A stretch of DNA of 64,000 nucleotides from Arthrobacter globiformis (GTDB lineage Bacteria > Actinomycetota > Actinomycetes > Actinomycetales > Micrococcaceae), in assembly GCF_030815865.1 (NCBI RefSeq), contig NZ_JAUSXI010000001.1, positions 2,542,001 through 2,606,000 on the forward strand. Direction: 5' to 3'. Both the position numbers and the translations under genes were made by a program. Below, in pieces: positions 39,780 through 49,138 of this stretch. The notes below the pieces were generated by a model. It saw nothing but the letters and a program-made list of their open reading frames with translations. It made no database searches and had not been told where the DNA came from. The stretch's first letter is position 1. Each line of letters starts with the position of its first letter.

Positions 39780-40916
39780 TTACAGGGAGCGCTGGTCTGG
39801 GCCGTTGTATTCGCTTAGCGGGCGGATGAGGGAGTTGGACGCCGCCTGTTCCATGAGGTGGGCAGTCCAGCCGGTGATGCGGCTGGCGACGAAGATCGGT
39901 GTGAAGGTCGGAGTGTCGAAGCCCATGAGGTGGTAGGTGGGTCCGGCAGGGTAGTCGAGGTTGGGTTTGATGGCCTTGGCCTCCTCCATCGCCTGCTCGA
40001 GTCCGTTGTACAGACCGAGGAGTTCCGGCCGGCCGTAATGGGCGATCATCTTGTCCAACGCGGCCTTCATTGTCGGAACGCGGGAGTCCCCGTTCTTATA
40101 AACGCGGTGCCCAAAGCCCATGATTTTCTTCTTGTGTGCCAGGGCACCTTCCATCCACGCTTTAGCCCGGGTAGCGGCTTCCTCCAGGGATTCCTCGGGC
40201 TCGATGCCGATCTCGTCAAACGTGTGCATGACGGCTTCGTTGGCCCCGCCGTGCAGCGGGCCTTTGAGCGCCCCAATGGCAGCAGTCACGGCCGAATGCA
40301 GGTCCGAGAGAGTGGAAGTGACCACCCGGGCGGTAAACGTTGAGGCGTTGAAGGAGTGTTCGGCGTACAGGATCATCGAGACGTTGAACGCCTCGATGAC
40401 CTCGTCCACAGGATCTTCACCGAAGGCCATCCAGAGGAAGTTGGCCGAGTAGCCCAGGTCGTCGCGGGGTTCCACCACGTCGAGCCCGTGCCGGCGGCGC
40501 TGGTCGTACGCCACGACAGCTGGCATGGCCGCCCACAGGTCGATGGCCTTCTTCATATTGGCCTCGGGCGAGGCGTCTTCGGCCAGTGGGTGCCGTGCTC
40601 CCAGCACGGATGCGGCCGTGCGGCAGAGGTCCATGGGGTGGGCGTCCGTGGGCAAGGCGTCGATGATGGCCTTGAGTGCCGGTTCGAGTGGCCGGCCGGC
40701 CCTTTCGCGGGCGGTGAGCCCGGCCAACTGCTCCTGCGTGGGCAGTTCGCCGTTCCAGAGCAGATAGGCGACCTCTTCGAAGCTGCATTTGGCGGCGAGG
40801 TCTTGGACCGGATACCCGCGGTAGAGCAGCGAGTTGGTCTCTGCATTGACCTTTGAGACCGCGGTGTAGTCCACCACGACGCCGGCGAGGCCCTTCTTGA
40901 TCTCTGTGTCAGTCAT
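39780..40916 (-). CDS. prpC: 2-methylcitrate synthase
   Basis: 378 residues from ATG 40914-40916, preceded by AAGGAG at 7 bases; a longer in-frame start at 41021 gives an unrelated Ser/Thr-rich leader. It condenses propionyl-CoA with oxaloacetate. Citrate-synthase landmarks are LLYRGYPVQDLA, LKGPLHGGANEAVM with a catalytic histidine, and KIMGFGHRVYK with another. The position after prpD and prpB identifies it as the methylcitrate rather than the TCA enzyme. Confidence 0.94.
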   Translation of the reverse strand: MTDTEIKKGLAGVVVDYTAVSKVNAETNSLLYRGYPVQDLAAKCSFEEVAYLLWNGELPTQEQLAGLTARERAGRPLEPALKAIIDALPTDAHPMDLCRTAASVLGARHPLAEDASPEANMKKAIDLWAAMPAVVAYDQRRRHGLDVVEPRDDLGYSANFLWMAFGEDPVDEVIEAFNVSMILYAEHSFNASTFTARVVTSTLSDLHSAVTAAIGALKGPLHGGANEAVMHTFDEIGIEPEESLEEAATRAKAWMEGALAHKKKIMGFGHRVYKNGDSRVPTMKAALDKMIAHYGRPELLGLYNGLEQAMEEAKAIKPNLDYPAGPTYHLMGFDTPTFTPIFVASRITGWTAHLMEQAASNSLIRPLSEYNGPDQRSL

Positions 40917-40944
40917 GCTGAACTCCTTCGTTGCAGTTCTTGTA

Positions 40945-41850
40945 TTAGTGGATGTTGGGGATCTGGAAGTTGAAAACGCCGGAATCGAACTTGTTGTAGG
41001 CCTCGTAGTCCACGAGGTCATAGAGGCGTGCCCGGGTGAGCATTTCGGGCACGCGTACCTGCTGGGTTCCCAGGCTCTTGAGTGTGTCCAAAACGCGTTC
41101 GGCGGCGCCCATGGCGCTGCGGAGCAGTGTGACGGGGTAGATGACCATGTTCACGCCCACATTCTGCAGTTGCTCCGTGGTGAAGAGGTCGCTTTTGCCG
41201 AACTCTGTCATGTTGGCGAGGATGGGCACGTCCACGGCGTCGCGGATGGCGCGGAACTCGTGCAGATCACGCATGGCCTCGGGGAAGATCGCGTCAGCGC
41301 CGGCATCGACGAGGGCCTTTGCACGGTCTTTGGCGGCCTGGAGTCCGTCGACTGCCCTGATGTCGGTGCGGGCCATGATGAGGAAGTTCGGGTCACGGCG
41401 GGCGTCGGCGGCGGCGCGGATGCGTTTGGTGGCGGTGGCCAGGTCAACGACGTTTTTGCCGTCGAGGTGGCCGCAGCGTTTGGGGTTGAACTGGTCCTCG
41501 ATGTGGCAGCCGGCGAGTCCGGCGTTTTCGAGTTCCTGGACGCTGCGGGCCACGTTCATGGGTTCGCCGAAGCCAGTGTCCGCGTCCACGATGCACGGCA
41601 GGTCGGTCATGCGGGCGATCTGCCCTGCCCTGGTGGCTACCTCAGTCAGGGTGGTCAGGCCGATGTCGGGCAGGCCGAGGTCATTGGCGAGGACGGCGCC
41701 GGAGATGTAGACCCCTGCGAAGCCTTTCTCCTCGATCAGCCGGGCCGAGAGCGGGTTGAACGCCCCCGGGAACTGCTGAATAGTGCCCGAGGCGAGGATC
41801 TCGCGCAGCCTGAGGCGCTTCTGCTCGGGCGTGGCGGTGGAGTACAGCAT
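40945..41850 (-). CDS. prpB: 2-methylisocitrate lyase
   Basis: 301 residues. It splits 2-methylisocitrate to pyruvate and succinate. The catalytic cysteine motif KRCGH is present, with the metal site DADTGFGEPMN and HIEDQFNPKRCG upstream of it, and ARTDIRAVDG and ANMTEFGKS after it. The gene begins two bases after the prpD stop. Family, length and context agree. Confidence 0.95.
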   Translation of the reverse strand: MLYSTATPEQKRLRLREILASGTIQQFPGAFNPLSARLIEEKGFAGVYISGAVLANDLGLPDIGLTTLTEVATRAGQIARMTDLPCIVDADTGFGEPMNVARSVQELENAGLAGCHIEDQFNPKRCGHLDGKNVVDLATATKRIRAAADARRDPNFLIMARTDIRAVDGLQAAKDRAKALVDAGADAIFPEAMRDLHEFRAIRDAVDVPILANMTEFGKSDLFTTEQLQNVGVNMVIYPVTLLRSAMGAAERVLDTLKSLGTQQVRVPEMLTRARLYDLVDYEAYNKFDSGVFNFQIPNIH

Positions 41851-41852
41851 TT

Positions 41853-43373
41853 TTAGAACAGTCCCTTCGGGGCAGCGTTAAGGTCGATGACGCCGGGCGC
41901 CGCGGTGATGTTGAGCTGGTCGAGTTCGCCGGCGCCGAGTTCGGGAAGGCGTTCGACGGCGGCGAGGAACCTTTCGATTTCGTCCTCCTCCACGAGGCCG
42001 GCGGCGAGGGTGCGGAACTTGTTCACATACTGTTCCCGTGTGAACGGGCGGGCGCCGAGCGGGTGGGCGTCGGCCACGGCGATTTGGTCCCGGATGACGG
42101 TGCCGTCGGTGAGGGTGATTTCCACGGAACCGCCGAAGGCCTTTTCGTTGATGTCCAGGGAGTGGTACCGGCGGGTCCACCCCGGGTCCTCCACCGTGGA
42201 CACTTTCTGCCACAGCTCCACGGTGTCCGGGCGGGCGGCGCGTTCGGGGGCGTAGGAGTCCACGTGGTGCCAGGCCCCGTCCTGCAGTGCGACCGTGAAG
42301 ATATAGGGGATGGAGTGGTCCAGGGTTTCCCGGGACGCGGTGGGGGAGTACTTCTGCGGGTCGTTGGCGCCGGAGCCGATCACGTAGTTGGTGTGGTGGC
42401 TCGTCTTGATCAGGACGGACTTCACGTTCGCCGGATCGGTGGCCTCGGGGTGTTCCCTGTTCAGCTTGCGGGCGAGGTCGATCCAGGCCTGGGCCTGGTA
42501 CTCGGCCGAGTGTTCCTTGGTGTAGGTGTCCAGAATGGCCCGCTTGGCCTCACCGGGCATGGGCAGCGGAACCTCATAGGAGGCGTCCGGACCGTCCAGC
42601 AGCCAGGCGATCACGCCGTCCTCACCCTCGTAGATCGGCACCGGGGAGGTCTGCCCCCGCATGGACCTGTCCACCGCTTCGACCGCCATCTTGCCGGCGA
42701 AGGCGGGGGCGTGGGCCTTCCAGGTGGAGATCTCGCCCTTGCGCGACTGGCGGGTGGCCGTGGTGGTGTGCAGGGCCTGGCCGACGGACTGGAAGATGGT
42801 TTCGACGTCGAGTCCCAGTAGGGTGCCGATGCCGGCGGCCGCGGAGGGGCCGAGGTGGGCGACGTGGTCGATCTTGTGCTTGTGCAGGCAGATCGCCTTG
42901 ACCAGGTTGACCTGGATCTCATAACCGGTGGCGATGCCACGGATCAGGTCCGCACCCGTGGAGCCGACGTGCTGTGCGACGGCCAGGATCGGCGGGATGT
43001 TGTCGCCGGGATGGGAGTAGTCCGCGGCGAGGAAGGTGTCGTGGTAGTCCAGTTCCCGGACTGCCACGCCGTTGGCCCAGGCCGCCCACTCCGGGGAGAC
43101 CCGCTCGCCGATGCCGAAGACCTTGGCCCCCTTGCCGCCGCTGGACGGGCCGTGAGTGAGGGCCTGAGCCCGGGCAGCGACAATCGGAGCCCGGTTCAAC
43201 GACGCAATGGCCACCGAGGCGTTGTCGATGATCCGGTTGATCACCATCTCGGTCACTTCGGCCGTCACGTCGACGGGGTCCGCGGCGACCAGAGCGATCT
43301 TGTGGGCCAACTGTTCCTCCCGGGGGAGGTTCTCTTCGCTCCTATAGACGCGGACGTGGTTGTTCTTGCCCAT
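41853..43373 (-). CDS. prpD: 2-methylcitrate dehydratase
   Basis: 506 residues, MmgE/PrpD family. It dehydrates 2-methylcitrate to 2-methyl-cis-aconitate without an iron-sulfur cluster. It has [39 protein letters not shown] and [20 protein letters not shown] in the expected order. AAGGAG is five bases before the ATG. It follows the GntR gene by eight bases, so the regulator heads the operon. No prpE (propionyl-CoA synthetase) is in the operon. Confidence 0.95.
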   Translation of the reverse strand: MGKNNHVRVYRSEENLPREEQLAHKIALVAADPVDVTAEVTEMVINRIIDNASVAIASLNRAPIVAARAQALTHGPSSGGKGAKVFGIGERVSPEWAAWANGVAVRELDYHDTFLAADYSHPGDNIPPILAVAQHVGSTGADLIRGIATGYEIQVNLVKAICLHKHKIDHVAHLGPSAAAGIGTLLGLDVETIFQSVGQALHTTTATRQSRKGEISTWKAHAPAFAGKMAVEAVDRSMRGQTSPVPIYEGEDGVIAWLLDGPDASYEVPLPMPGEAKRAILDTYTKEHSAEYQAQAWIDLARKLNREHPEATDPANVKSVLIKTSHHTNYVIGSGANDPQKYSPTASRETLDHSIPYIFTVALQDGAWHHVDSYAPERAARPDTVELWQKVSTVEDPGWTRRYHSLDINEKAFGGSVEITLTDGTVIRDQIAVADAHPLGARPFTREQYVNKFRTLAAGLVEEDEIERFLAAVERLPELGAGELDQLNITAAPGVIDLNAAPKGLF

Positions 43374-43381
43374 GGTGCTCC

Positions 43382-44023
43382 TTATTGAGGCGTGTGTGTG
43401 GCCTTGAGATGAGTAAGACTGCGGTGCAGATGAAGAGTGGTGGCTGCCGCGGCAACCCTGGGGTTCCCCGCGGCGATGGCCTCGGCAATGGCAGCGTGCT
43501 CCGCGGCCGCGGTTGTCAGCCGAGTCTGGTCGTCGGCGGCCAGCCGCCGAACCCGCACCAGATGCACCCGCAAGCTCCGCATGGCCTGGGCCAAGTAGGA
43601 GTTGGAGATGGCGGCATCGATGGCCTCATCCAGTCGGCCAACAAGTCCGTAATAGTCATGGCGGGCAGGATCGGCGCCGCTGATCAGCGCAGGCGCCGCC
43701 AGCAGTTCTTCCTGCAGCTCCCGGAAAACTGCGGAGTCGCCCCGGACAGCAGCCAGCCCGGCGGCCTTGCCTTCAAGCGTTTCCCTCAGTTCGAACAGCT
43801 CGTCGATGTCCTCAAGCGAGATGTCGGTGACGACAACGCCGCGACCCCGGGCAGTCTGGGTGAGACCTTCGGCGCTTAGCCTGCCAAGCGCCTCCCGTAG
43901 CGGAGTTCGGGAGACGCCAAGCCGTCCGGATTGTTCCACTTCGGCCAGAACCGTTCCCGGCAGAAGACGCCACTCCACGATCTCTTCACGGAGGGTTCTG
44001 TAAGCCCGTTCACTGGCACGCAT
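43382..44023 (-). CDS. GntR-family (FCD) regulator of the methylcitrate operon
   Basis: 213 residues from ATG 44021-44023. Residues about 1-65 are the GntR winged helix ([39 protein letters not shown]), and the rest an FCD domain ([28 protein letters not shown]). A longer frame to 44092 would run through two perfect palindromes and is unlikely. The start lacks a clear ribosome site and a palindrome lies only seven bases upstream, so the mRNA may be leaderless. As first gene of the prp operon it probably represses itself. Confidence 0.9.
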   Translation of the reverse strand: MRASERAYRTLREEIVEWRLLPGTVLAEVEQSGRLGVSRTPLREALGRLSAEGLTQTARGRGVVVTDISLEDIDELFELRETLEGKAAGLAAVRGDSAVFRELQEELLAAPALISGADPARHDYYGLVGRLDEAIDAAISNSYLAQAMRSLRVHLVRVRRLAADDQTRLTTAAAEHAAIAEAIAAGNPRVAAAATTLHLHRSLTHLKATHTPQ

Positions 44024-44030
44024 GCAGCGA

Positions 44031-44092
44031 GTGTATACACAGCGCCGCCTGAGTGGCAAGAAAAGGACAAAAACTTGTTTCCATGTATACAT
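44031..44092 (-). promoter_or_regulatory. Two perfect 10-bp palindromes in the prp promoter
   Basis: GTGTATACAC (44031-44040) and ATGTATACAT (44083-44092) share the core TGTATACA and are 52 bp apart centre to centre, about five helical turns. GntR proteins of the FCD class often bind TGTATACA-like sites. This arrangement suggests cooperative or looping autoregulation of the prp operon. Confidence 0.75.
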
Positions 44093-44389
44093 TTGATCCG
44101 CCCTGGGGGCGCGGGGCCTCGTGGCAGGGAAGCCGGCGAAAGGTGCCGCGCTGCCCCCATGGTGGCCCTAGCGAGGAGAGCCTGCCAGGCCGCACGGACG
44201 GAAGGCCCTGCATCTGGCTGGTGGTTTCCTTCGCGGGGGTGCCCATCACGGCGCCGAGCGTTAGTTTAGGGCGCCATAAAGGCCGCCCCATGTGGCTCCC
44301 GGGTTGAGGCGAGACCTATCGAAATCACCGGGCGGCCCGATATATGATCCGCTTATTCAGCCCAGATTGTGTACTTGACGGGGCATGCT

Positions 44390-44815
44390 ATGAAAATCGA
44401 GGTTTCCGTTGTCATCGATAGGCCGCCTGCGGTGGTGTTTGAGTTCTATGTGGTGAACCATGTGCGGAACCATCCTCGCTGGGATCCGAACATCCAGCTG
44501 ACGCAGCTCACCGAAGGACCTGTGCGGGTCGGCACTCGGATCGAACGCAGGCACACACGGGCTGGCACTCCCATCGAGGGCATCATGGAGGTGGTGGAGT
44601 TGGACCCCGGAAAGTCCATGAAGGCCGTCATCGTGGACCAAACGCCCGACGGACCCCTGGAAGTCCATGGCCGTGTATCATTCGAGGCCGTTGACGGTGA
44701 TCGGACCAAGCTGACCCTCGAGCTGGACATGCCCCACTTTCACAGCTCAATGGAGCCAAGCCTGATCGAGGGCGGCTACCGGCGAATCAAGGAACTCGTA
44801 GAAGCCGAGACCTAG
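44390..44815 (+). CDS. SRPBCC (polyketide cyclase/START-like) protein
   Basis: 141 residues from ATG 44390. It begins MKIEVSVVIDRPPAVVFEFY, the usual first strand and helix of the SRPBCC fold, followed by NHPRWDPNIQ and a C-terminal helix (SLIEGGYRRIKELVEAE). Such proteins bind hydrophobic ligands; many are uncharacterised. It stands alone. The 297 bp before it (44093-44389) contain no gene I can support. Confidence 0.82.
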   Translation: MKIEVSVVIDRPPAVVFEFYVVNHVRNHPRWDPNIQLTQLTEGPVRVGTRIERRHTRAGTPIEGIMEVVELDPGKSMKAVIVDQTPDGPLEVHGRVSFEAVDGDRTKLTLELDMPHFHSSMEPSLIEGGYRRIKELVEAET

Positions 44816-44887
44816 ATGAGTAAGTCCTATTGCCGTTGCGGGGCGCGGGAGCTTTTAAAGTAAGGCGGAGAGTGTTAAGCCGGGGTT

Positions 44888-45065
44888 GTGAACACGCAAC
44901 TAAACACTCTCCTGACCACACTTTACGTCTATTTGGATGACCATGTGCTGCCGGACCTTGGTGTGTCCAGGGCTCGCCGGCCGGGCCGGAAACAGGTGCT
45001 GAGCGACGCCGAGCTGCTCTGCCTGGCCGTGGCACAGCACCTGCTCGTCTTCTCCTCGGAGACCA
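44888..45065 (+). mobile_element. IS982-type transposase N-terminal remnant
   Basis: The reading frame from GTG 44888 gives QLNTLLTTLYVYLDDHVLP, then LSDAELLCLAVAQHLLVFSS and ETRWI, matching the start of IS982-family transposases. After about 60 residues the similarity ends and a different gene remnant begins. No DDE catalytic residues and no terminal inverted repeats were identified. It is a dead fragment. Confidence 0.75.
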
Positions 45066-45068
45066 GGT

Positions 45069-45170
45069 GGATACAAGGTTCCCTGCCGGTTCGTCATCAT
45101 TGCGTCCCTGCCCAAGAACTAGGTCGGCAAGATCGTCAAGGCCGGGCTGACCTCGTGCTGAATCCTCGGC
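45069..45170 (+). pseudogene. Acyl-CoA ligase C-terminal remnant
   Basis: The frame reads GYKVPCRFVIIASLPKN, stop, VGKIVKAGL and ends in TGA. Y-K-V-P, then SLPKN-x-VGKI-x-KA-x-L is the conserved C-terminal end of AMP-forming acyl-CoA synthetases, including the catalytic lysine. An in-frame TAG interrupts it. Only about 30 residues survive. Confidence 0.7.
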
Positions 45171-45199
45171 CTATCGCAACAGAGAGGTCTACCGCCGGC

Positions 45200-45640
45200 C
45201 TCGGAATCTTCCCGGTTGGAACCGTTGAGCCCGCTTATGTGCTCCGGGACGGCGTCGATATGGACGGCTTTGCTCCCATGAGCAAGTTGGCCGCCGGGTT
45301 GGTCATGATGGAACTCGGCCGCGGTGAGAGCTACATCGGAACAGCCTTCGCTGTGCAGGGGCGGGTCTGGCCCGAGGTCCATTGCCTACTGGGGTTCGGA
45401 CGAGCAGAAGAACCGGTGGCTTCCCGCGCTGGCAACGGCGCAGCAGTACGGAGCCTTCGCCCTGACGGAGCCCACACACGGTTCGGATTCCGTGGGTCTG
45501 GAAACTTCGGCCACAAACACGGAAGGCGGTTTCCTGCTCAACGGGAAGAAGTGGATCGGCGACGGCTCATCGGCGGAATCACCGTCGTGTGGGCCCGCGG
45601 GGACGACGGGCAGGTGCACGGGTTCGTAGACGGACGCGCA
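45200..45640 (+). pseudogene. Acyl-CoA dehydrogenase remnant, paralogue of the gene at 62751
   Basis: Pieces in alternating frames match the intact acyl-CoA dehydrogenase at the window end. FPVGTVEPAYVL corresponds to FPAGTIEPSYLL; after a deletion, RDGVDMDGFAPMSKLAAGLV follows. A frameshift leads to QQYGAFALTEPTHGSDSVGL and GGFLLNGKKWIGDGS, and another to GGITVVWARGDDGQVHGF. At least one deletion and two frameshifts make it non-functional. The catalytic C-terminal half is absent. Confidence 0.85.
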
Positions 45641-45671
45641 TCAAGAGCCGAAGGAATCAAACCCAGAGGCT

Positions 45672-45703
45672 TGTGTAATAGTCATCACCCGTGTGATTAT
45701 TAC
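45672..45703. promoter_or_regulatory. Inverted-repeat operator A (upstream of the OYE gene)
   Basis: TGTAATA (45673-45679) and TATTACA (45697-45703) are inverted arms around a 17-base centre containing CATCACCCGTGTG. A near-identical element precedes the MBL-fold gene (48138-48170), and similarity continues to the right through GTTAGT and CCCCTGAT-like bases. The distance to the OYE start is about 140 bp. The size suits a TetR- or LysR-type regulator. Confidence 0.7.
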
Positions 45704-45845
45704 AACATCGAGTTAGTGCCCTGATCCAGAGAAGGTCACTAGTGAATCTTCACAGTTTTGGAAAAGCAGTAGCAGTAGTCAAGAAACCGTCAGCCGCTTC
45801 TATGGGCGCGGATGAAGCCATTTTGGAGCAAGGGAGCCCAAACAA

Positions 45846-47135
45846 ATGACTGAGCAGACTTTGATTGAGAACGACATCGCAGCTGTTGAAGCTGAATGGG
45901 ATAACGACACCACCAGGAGCGGGATATCCGCTGACCGGATGGTTGCCGAGGATGCGAAGCTGCAGGGTCGAGGCCAGGAGAACAGAGCACTCGTCGAGGG
46001 TGATAAGAAGTGGCAACAGATGCCCGCAGACGCAACTGCTCTGTTCACGCCTGTGACCATTCCGACCCGCTCCGGCTCCGGCCTGACACTGCGTAACCGT
46101 GTCGTCTTGGCCCCCATGTGCCAGTACGCCATCGACAAGACTGACGGTGTGCCGACTGACTGGCACCTGGTACACCTTGGCTCGATGGCCAATGGCGGGT
46201 TTTCCCTAATCGTTACCGAAGCCGCTGCAGTCACGGCTGAAGGTCGGATCTCCGATCGGGACGCCGGTATCTGGAACGACGAGCAGGCTGCCGGCTGGAA
46301 GCGCATCACCGACTACGTGCACTCGCACGGTGCGGCTATCGCTATCCAGTTGGCCCACGCTGGTGCGAAAGCTTCGACTTACGGCTGGCTAAAGGACCTC
46401 GAAACCGAGGGCAAAGTCGGAAGCATTCCGGAAAACATGGGCGGTTGGTCAACTGTCACGTCCACACCCAGTGACATCTACGGTTTGGAACCCGCCGTTG
46501 AAATGACCGAAGAGCAAATTGCTGTTTCCGTTCAGTCCTGGGCTGAGGCCGCCAAACGAGCCGATGAGGCCGGCTTTGACATGATTCAAATCCACGCCGC
46601 CCATGGATACCTGATCCACCAGTTCCTTTCCCCGTTGTCGAACAAACGCACCGATCGGTATGGTGGCAGCTGGGAAAACCGCACCCGCTACTTGCGCGAA
46701 ATCGTGCACGCCGTCGCAGCAGTGTGGCCGGAAGACAAGGCGCTGGGCATCAGGTTCTCCGGTGAAGACTGGGTCGAGGATGGGTGGCGTACAGCGGACA
46801 CCATCAAACTGGCGCAAGAGCTCTACTCCTATGGCGTGCGCGCCTTTGACCTGTCCAGTGCGGGTCTCGGCCCTTACTATGGCCCGAACGGTTTCGGCTA
46901 TCAGGTTCCACTGGCCCAGGCCGTCAAGCACTCGCTGCCTGACGATGCCTTTGTAACCGCTGTGGGTAAGATCACCGAAGCGAGCCAGGCCGAACAAATA
47001 CTCGTAACCGGTCAGGCTGATGGGGTCTCCATTGCACGGGCCGCCCTGGGCGATCCGCAGTGGCCAAACCGGGCAGCGCAAAAGCTTGGCGCCACCAAAG
47101 CGCACCCAGCACATTACTGGCAAGGTCGCTGGTAG
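45846..47135 (+). CDS. Old Yellow Enzyme-type NADH:flavin oxidoreductase (YqjM-like)
   Basis: 429 residues. The FMN barrel occupies about residues 62-429, with VVLAPMCQYA (the YqjM-type cysteine), IQLAHAGAKAS, IHAAHGYLIHQFLSPLSNKR and DRYGGSWENR. These enzymes reduce the C=C bond of alpha,beta-unsaturated carbonyls with NAD(P)H. The first ~60 residues are an acidic, charged extension not found in typical YqjM proteins. AGGGAGCCC lies upstream of the ATG. It heads a hydrolase-rich cluster, suggesting catabolism of an unsaturated cyclic ketone, lactone or ester. Confidence 0.93.
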   Translation: MTEQTLIENDIAAVEAEWDNDTTRSGISADRMVAEDAKLQGRGQENRALVEGDKKWQQMPADATALFTPVTIPTRSGSGLTLRNRVVLAPMCQYAIDKTDGVPTDWHLVHLGSMANGGFSLIVTEAAAVTAEGRISDRDAGIWNDEQAAGWKRITDYVHSHGAAIAIQLAHAGAKASTYGWLKDLETEGKVGSIPENMGGWSTVTSTPSDIYGLEPAVEMTEEQIAVSVQSWAEAAKRADEAGFDMIQIHAAHGYLIHQFLSPLSNKRTDRYGGSWENRTRYLREIVHAVAAVWPEDKALGIRFSGEDWVEDGWRTADTIKLAQELYSYGVRAFDLSSAGLGPYYGPNGFGYQVPLAQAVKHSLPDDAFVTAVGKITEASQAEQILVTGQADGVSIARAALGDPQWPNRAAQKLGATKAHPAHYWQGRW

Positions 47136-47168
47136 AACATCACCAAAACAGGATTTGGGAGTATTTGG

Positions 47169-48095
47169 ATGACCTCCGCAACTGAATTGGCATCGCCGGA
47201 AACCTTGGCTGATAGCGACGTGCTCAAGGATCTCTATACCGACTGGTCGGAGATCATGGCGACCACGCCCGGCATGACAACCCGACTGCTGCGCAGCATT
47301 TTCGACGAATTGCACCAGTCCACCAAGGAACCCGAAGACGTTAGCTACAAGGAGGAGGCAGTGGGAGCGGTGGCGGGCATCTGGGCCCTGCCCAAGGATG
47401 CGGACACGTCACAGGTCCTGCTCTATACCCATGGTGGCGGATTTGCGGTCGGCTCCGCCGCCAGCTACCGAAAAGTGGCAGGCCACGTGGCCAAGGCACT
47501 CGGTGTGACTGCCTTTGTCCCCGACTACCGTCTGGCTCCGGAGAACCCGCACCCGGCGGGCCTCGAAGATAGCGTCGCGGTCTACGAAGCCCTGCTGGAA
47601 CGGGGCGTCCGGTCTGAGGACATCACGTCCATTGGTGATTCAGCCGGCGGGAACCTGGCAATCGCAACCTCGTTGGTCCTTAGGGACAAAGGACTCCCGC
47701 TTCCCGGCCGCGTCATCGTTTTCTCTCCGTGGCTGGATATGGAGAACAACGGTGAAACTATCGTCACCAACGATGCCACTGATGCCCTGTTCTCGCTCCC
47801 ACTGCTGCAAGGCATGGTTGCCGGAGTCCTCGGCGACACGGTGGACCCGAAAAACCCGTTGGCGAATCCGCTGCACGCCGATTTCGAGGGCTTCCCCAAG
47901 CTGTACATCACCGCTGGATCAGACGAAATGCTTCTTGACAATGCCACCAGGCTGAATGACGTAGCTAGGTCAGCCGGTGTGGACGTCACGCTTTCCGTTG
48001 CCGACGGGCAGCAGCACATCTTTCCGATGTCGGCCGGACGTTCCGCAGTAGCAGACGAGACTATCCGCAAAATCGCCGATTGGCACCGCAGCTAG
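47169..48095 (+). CDS. Alpha/beta hydrolase, hormone-sensitive-lipase family
   Basis: 308 residues. The oxyanion-hole motif is HGGGFAVGS, the nucleophile elbow GDSAGGNLA, and the acid and base appear as GSDEMLLD and QHIFPM. This is the HSL (family IV esterase) layout. It starts 33 bp after OYE, so it is probably co-transcribed. Substrate is unknown; an ester or lactone intermediate would fit the cluster. Confidence 0.92.
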   Translation: MTSATELASPETLADSDVLKDLYTDWSEIMATTPGMTTRLLRSIFDELHQSTKEPEDVSYKEEAVGAVAGIWALPKDADTSQVLLYTHGGGFAVGSAASYRKVAGHVAKALGVTAFVPDYRLAPENPHPAGLEDSVAVYEALLERGVRSEDITSIGDSAGGNLAIATSLVLRDKGLPLPGRVIVFSPWLDMENNGETIVTNDATDALFSLPLLQGMVAGVLGDTVDPKNPLANPLHADFEGFPKLYITAGSDEMLLDNATRLNDVARSAGVDVTLSVADGQQHIFPMSAGRSAVADETIRKIADWHRS

Positions 48096-48137
48096 ACAGG
48101 CAAATATCAACGCGGAGGAAATCGCGCGCAAAGATTT

Positions 48138-48170
48138 GTGTAATAGGCATAGCCTATGTGATTATTACAC
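48138..48170. promoter_or_regulatory. Inverted-repeat operator B (upstream of the MBL-fold gene)
   Basis: GTGTAATA (48138-48145) and TATTACAC (48163-48170) are perfect 8-base inverted arms; the centre carries a second inverted pair CATAG/CTATG. The element and about 20 bases to its right are nearly the same as operator A. It lies 40 bp before the MBL-fold start. One regulator probably binds both. Confidence 0.75.
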
Positions 48171-48209
48171 CATCAGTTAGTCCCCTGATATGGAACGGAA
48201 TTACAACGC

Positions 48210-49058
48210 ATGACAACTCTGTCCTATGAAGTTTTGGTGCTCGACGGCACTCCACGTGCCGGAGACCAGCGACTTCCCAGCGGCGAAGCGATAGTCTCTT
48301 CACCTCTATCGATCACACTGATTTCCGGAGAAAAAGACGCCGTACTCGTTGACGCCCCCTATACCTTCGGGCAGATCGAGCGCGTACGGAACTGGATCGA
48401 AGACTCGGGTAAGACACTTCGGCACGTCTACATCACCCACGCTCACGGAGATCACTGGTTGGGCGTTGGAGAGCTGCTTTCCAGCTTCCCCGGCGTGACA
48501 GTGTATGCGACACCGGGGACCCTCGGCCGCATGGAGCACGAAGCGACTGTCGGTCGCGAGAAGCTGTGGGATGCAGTCTTTCCGGGGCTCATCCCGCCGT
48601 CACCCCTGATCGCCGAGGCGGTTCCCGCCGATGGCTTCGAAATTGAGGGGAACCGGCTCGTTCCCATCGAGCTGGGGCACACCGACACCGACGACACAAC
48701 GGCGCTGTGGGTTCCGTCGCTGGAGCTCGTTGTAGCGGGGGATTCGGTCTACAACGGCGTCCACCAAATGTTGCTCGAATCTTCCGAGGAAGGATTTGCC
48801 TCATGGCTCGCGGCGCTTGACACCATTGCAGCGCTGAAGCCCAAGTTCGTCGTCGCGGGCCACAAGGCCCCCGGCGCATCGGATGATCCCGCCAACATCG
48901 AAGAAACGCGTACCTACCTCAAGGACGCGCAGCACCTTCTCGCGACGGTGTCCAGTCCGGAGGAGTTCTACAACGCCATCATGCGCCGCTACCCCTTCCG
49001 GATGAATCCAGGGCCCGTCTGGTATGGCGCAGTGGGACTTTTGAGCCGCACCCCTTAG
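48210..49058 (+). CDS. Metallo-beta-lactamase-fold hydrolase
   Basis: 282 residues. The metal motif is THAHGDHWLG (HxHxDH), with downstream ELGHTDTDDT, VAGDSVYNG and VAGHKAPG supplying the other ligands. The fold covers lactonases, glyoxalases and thioesterases. GGAACGGA precedes the ATG. With the OYE and esterases next door, a lactone- or thioester-cleaving role is reasonable but not shown by the sequence. Confidence 0.92.
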   Translation: MTTLSYEVLVLDGTPRAGDQRLPSGEAIVSSPLSITLISGEKDAVLVDAPYTFGQIERVRNWIEDSGKTLRHVYITHAHGDHWLGVGELLSSFPGVTVYATPGTLGRMEHEATVGREKLWDAVFPGLIPPSPLIAEAVPADGFEIEGNRLVPIELGHTDTDDTTALWVPSLELVVAGDSVYNGVHQMLLESSEEGFASWLAALDTIAALKPKFVVAGHKAPGASDDPANIEETRTYLKDAQHLLATVSSPEEFYNAIMRRYPFRMNPGPVWYGAVGLLSRTP

Positions 49059-49138
49059 AACCAGGCTTCAAGCGTTTCCTGGACAGCTTTTCCCCCAACC
49101 CAATAACTGCACAGCTGATGACAAAGGAGTCACTACGC

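Noticed and set aside
45672..45703. Terminator for the dehydrogenase remnant
   Set aside because: The same element with a conserved flank recurs before a second promoter, which fits an operator better than a terminator.
44888..45724. A single 278-residue protein from the GTG at 44888
   Set aside because: The frame crosses pieces of an IS982 transposase, out-of-frame ligase sequence and a dehydrogenase fragment, so it is a fortuitous read-through of remnants.
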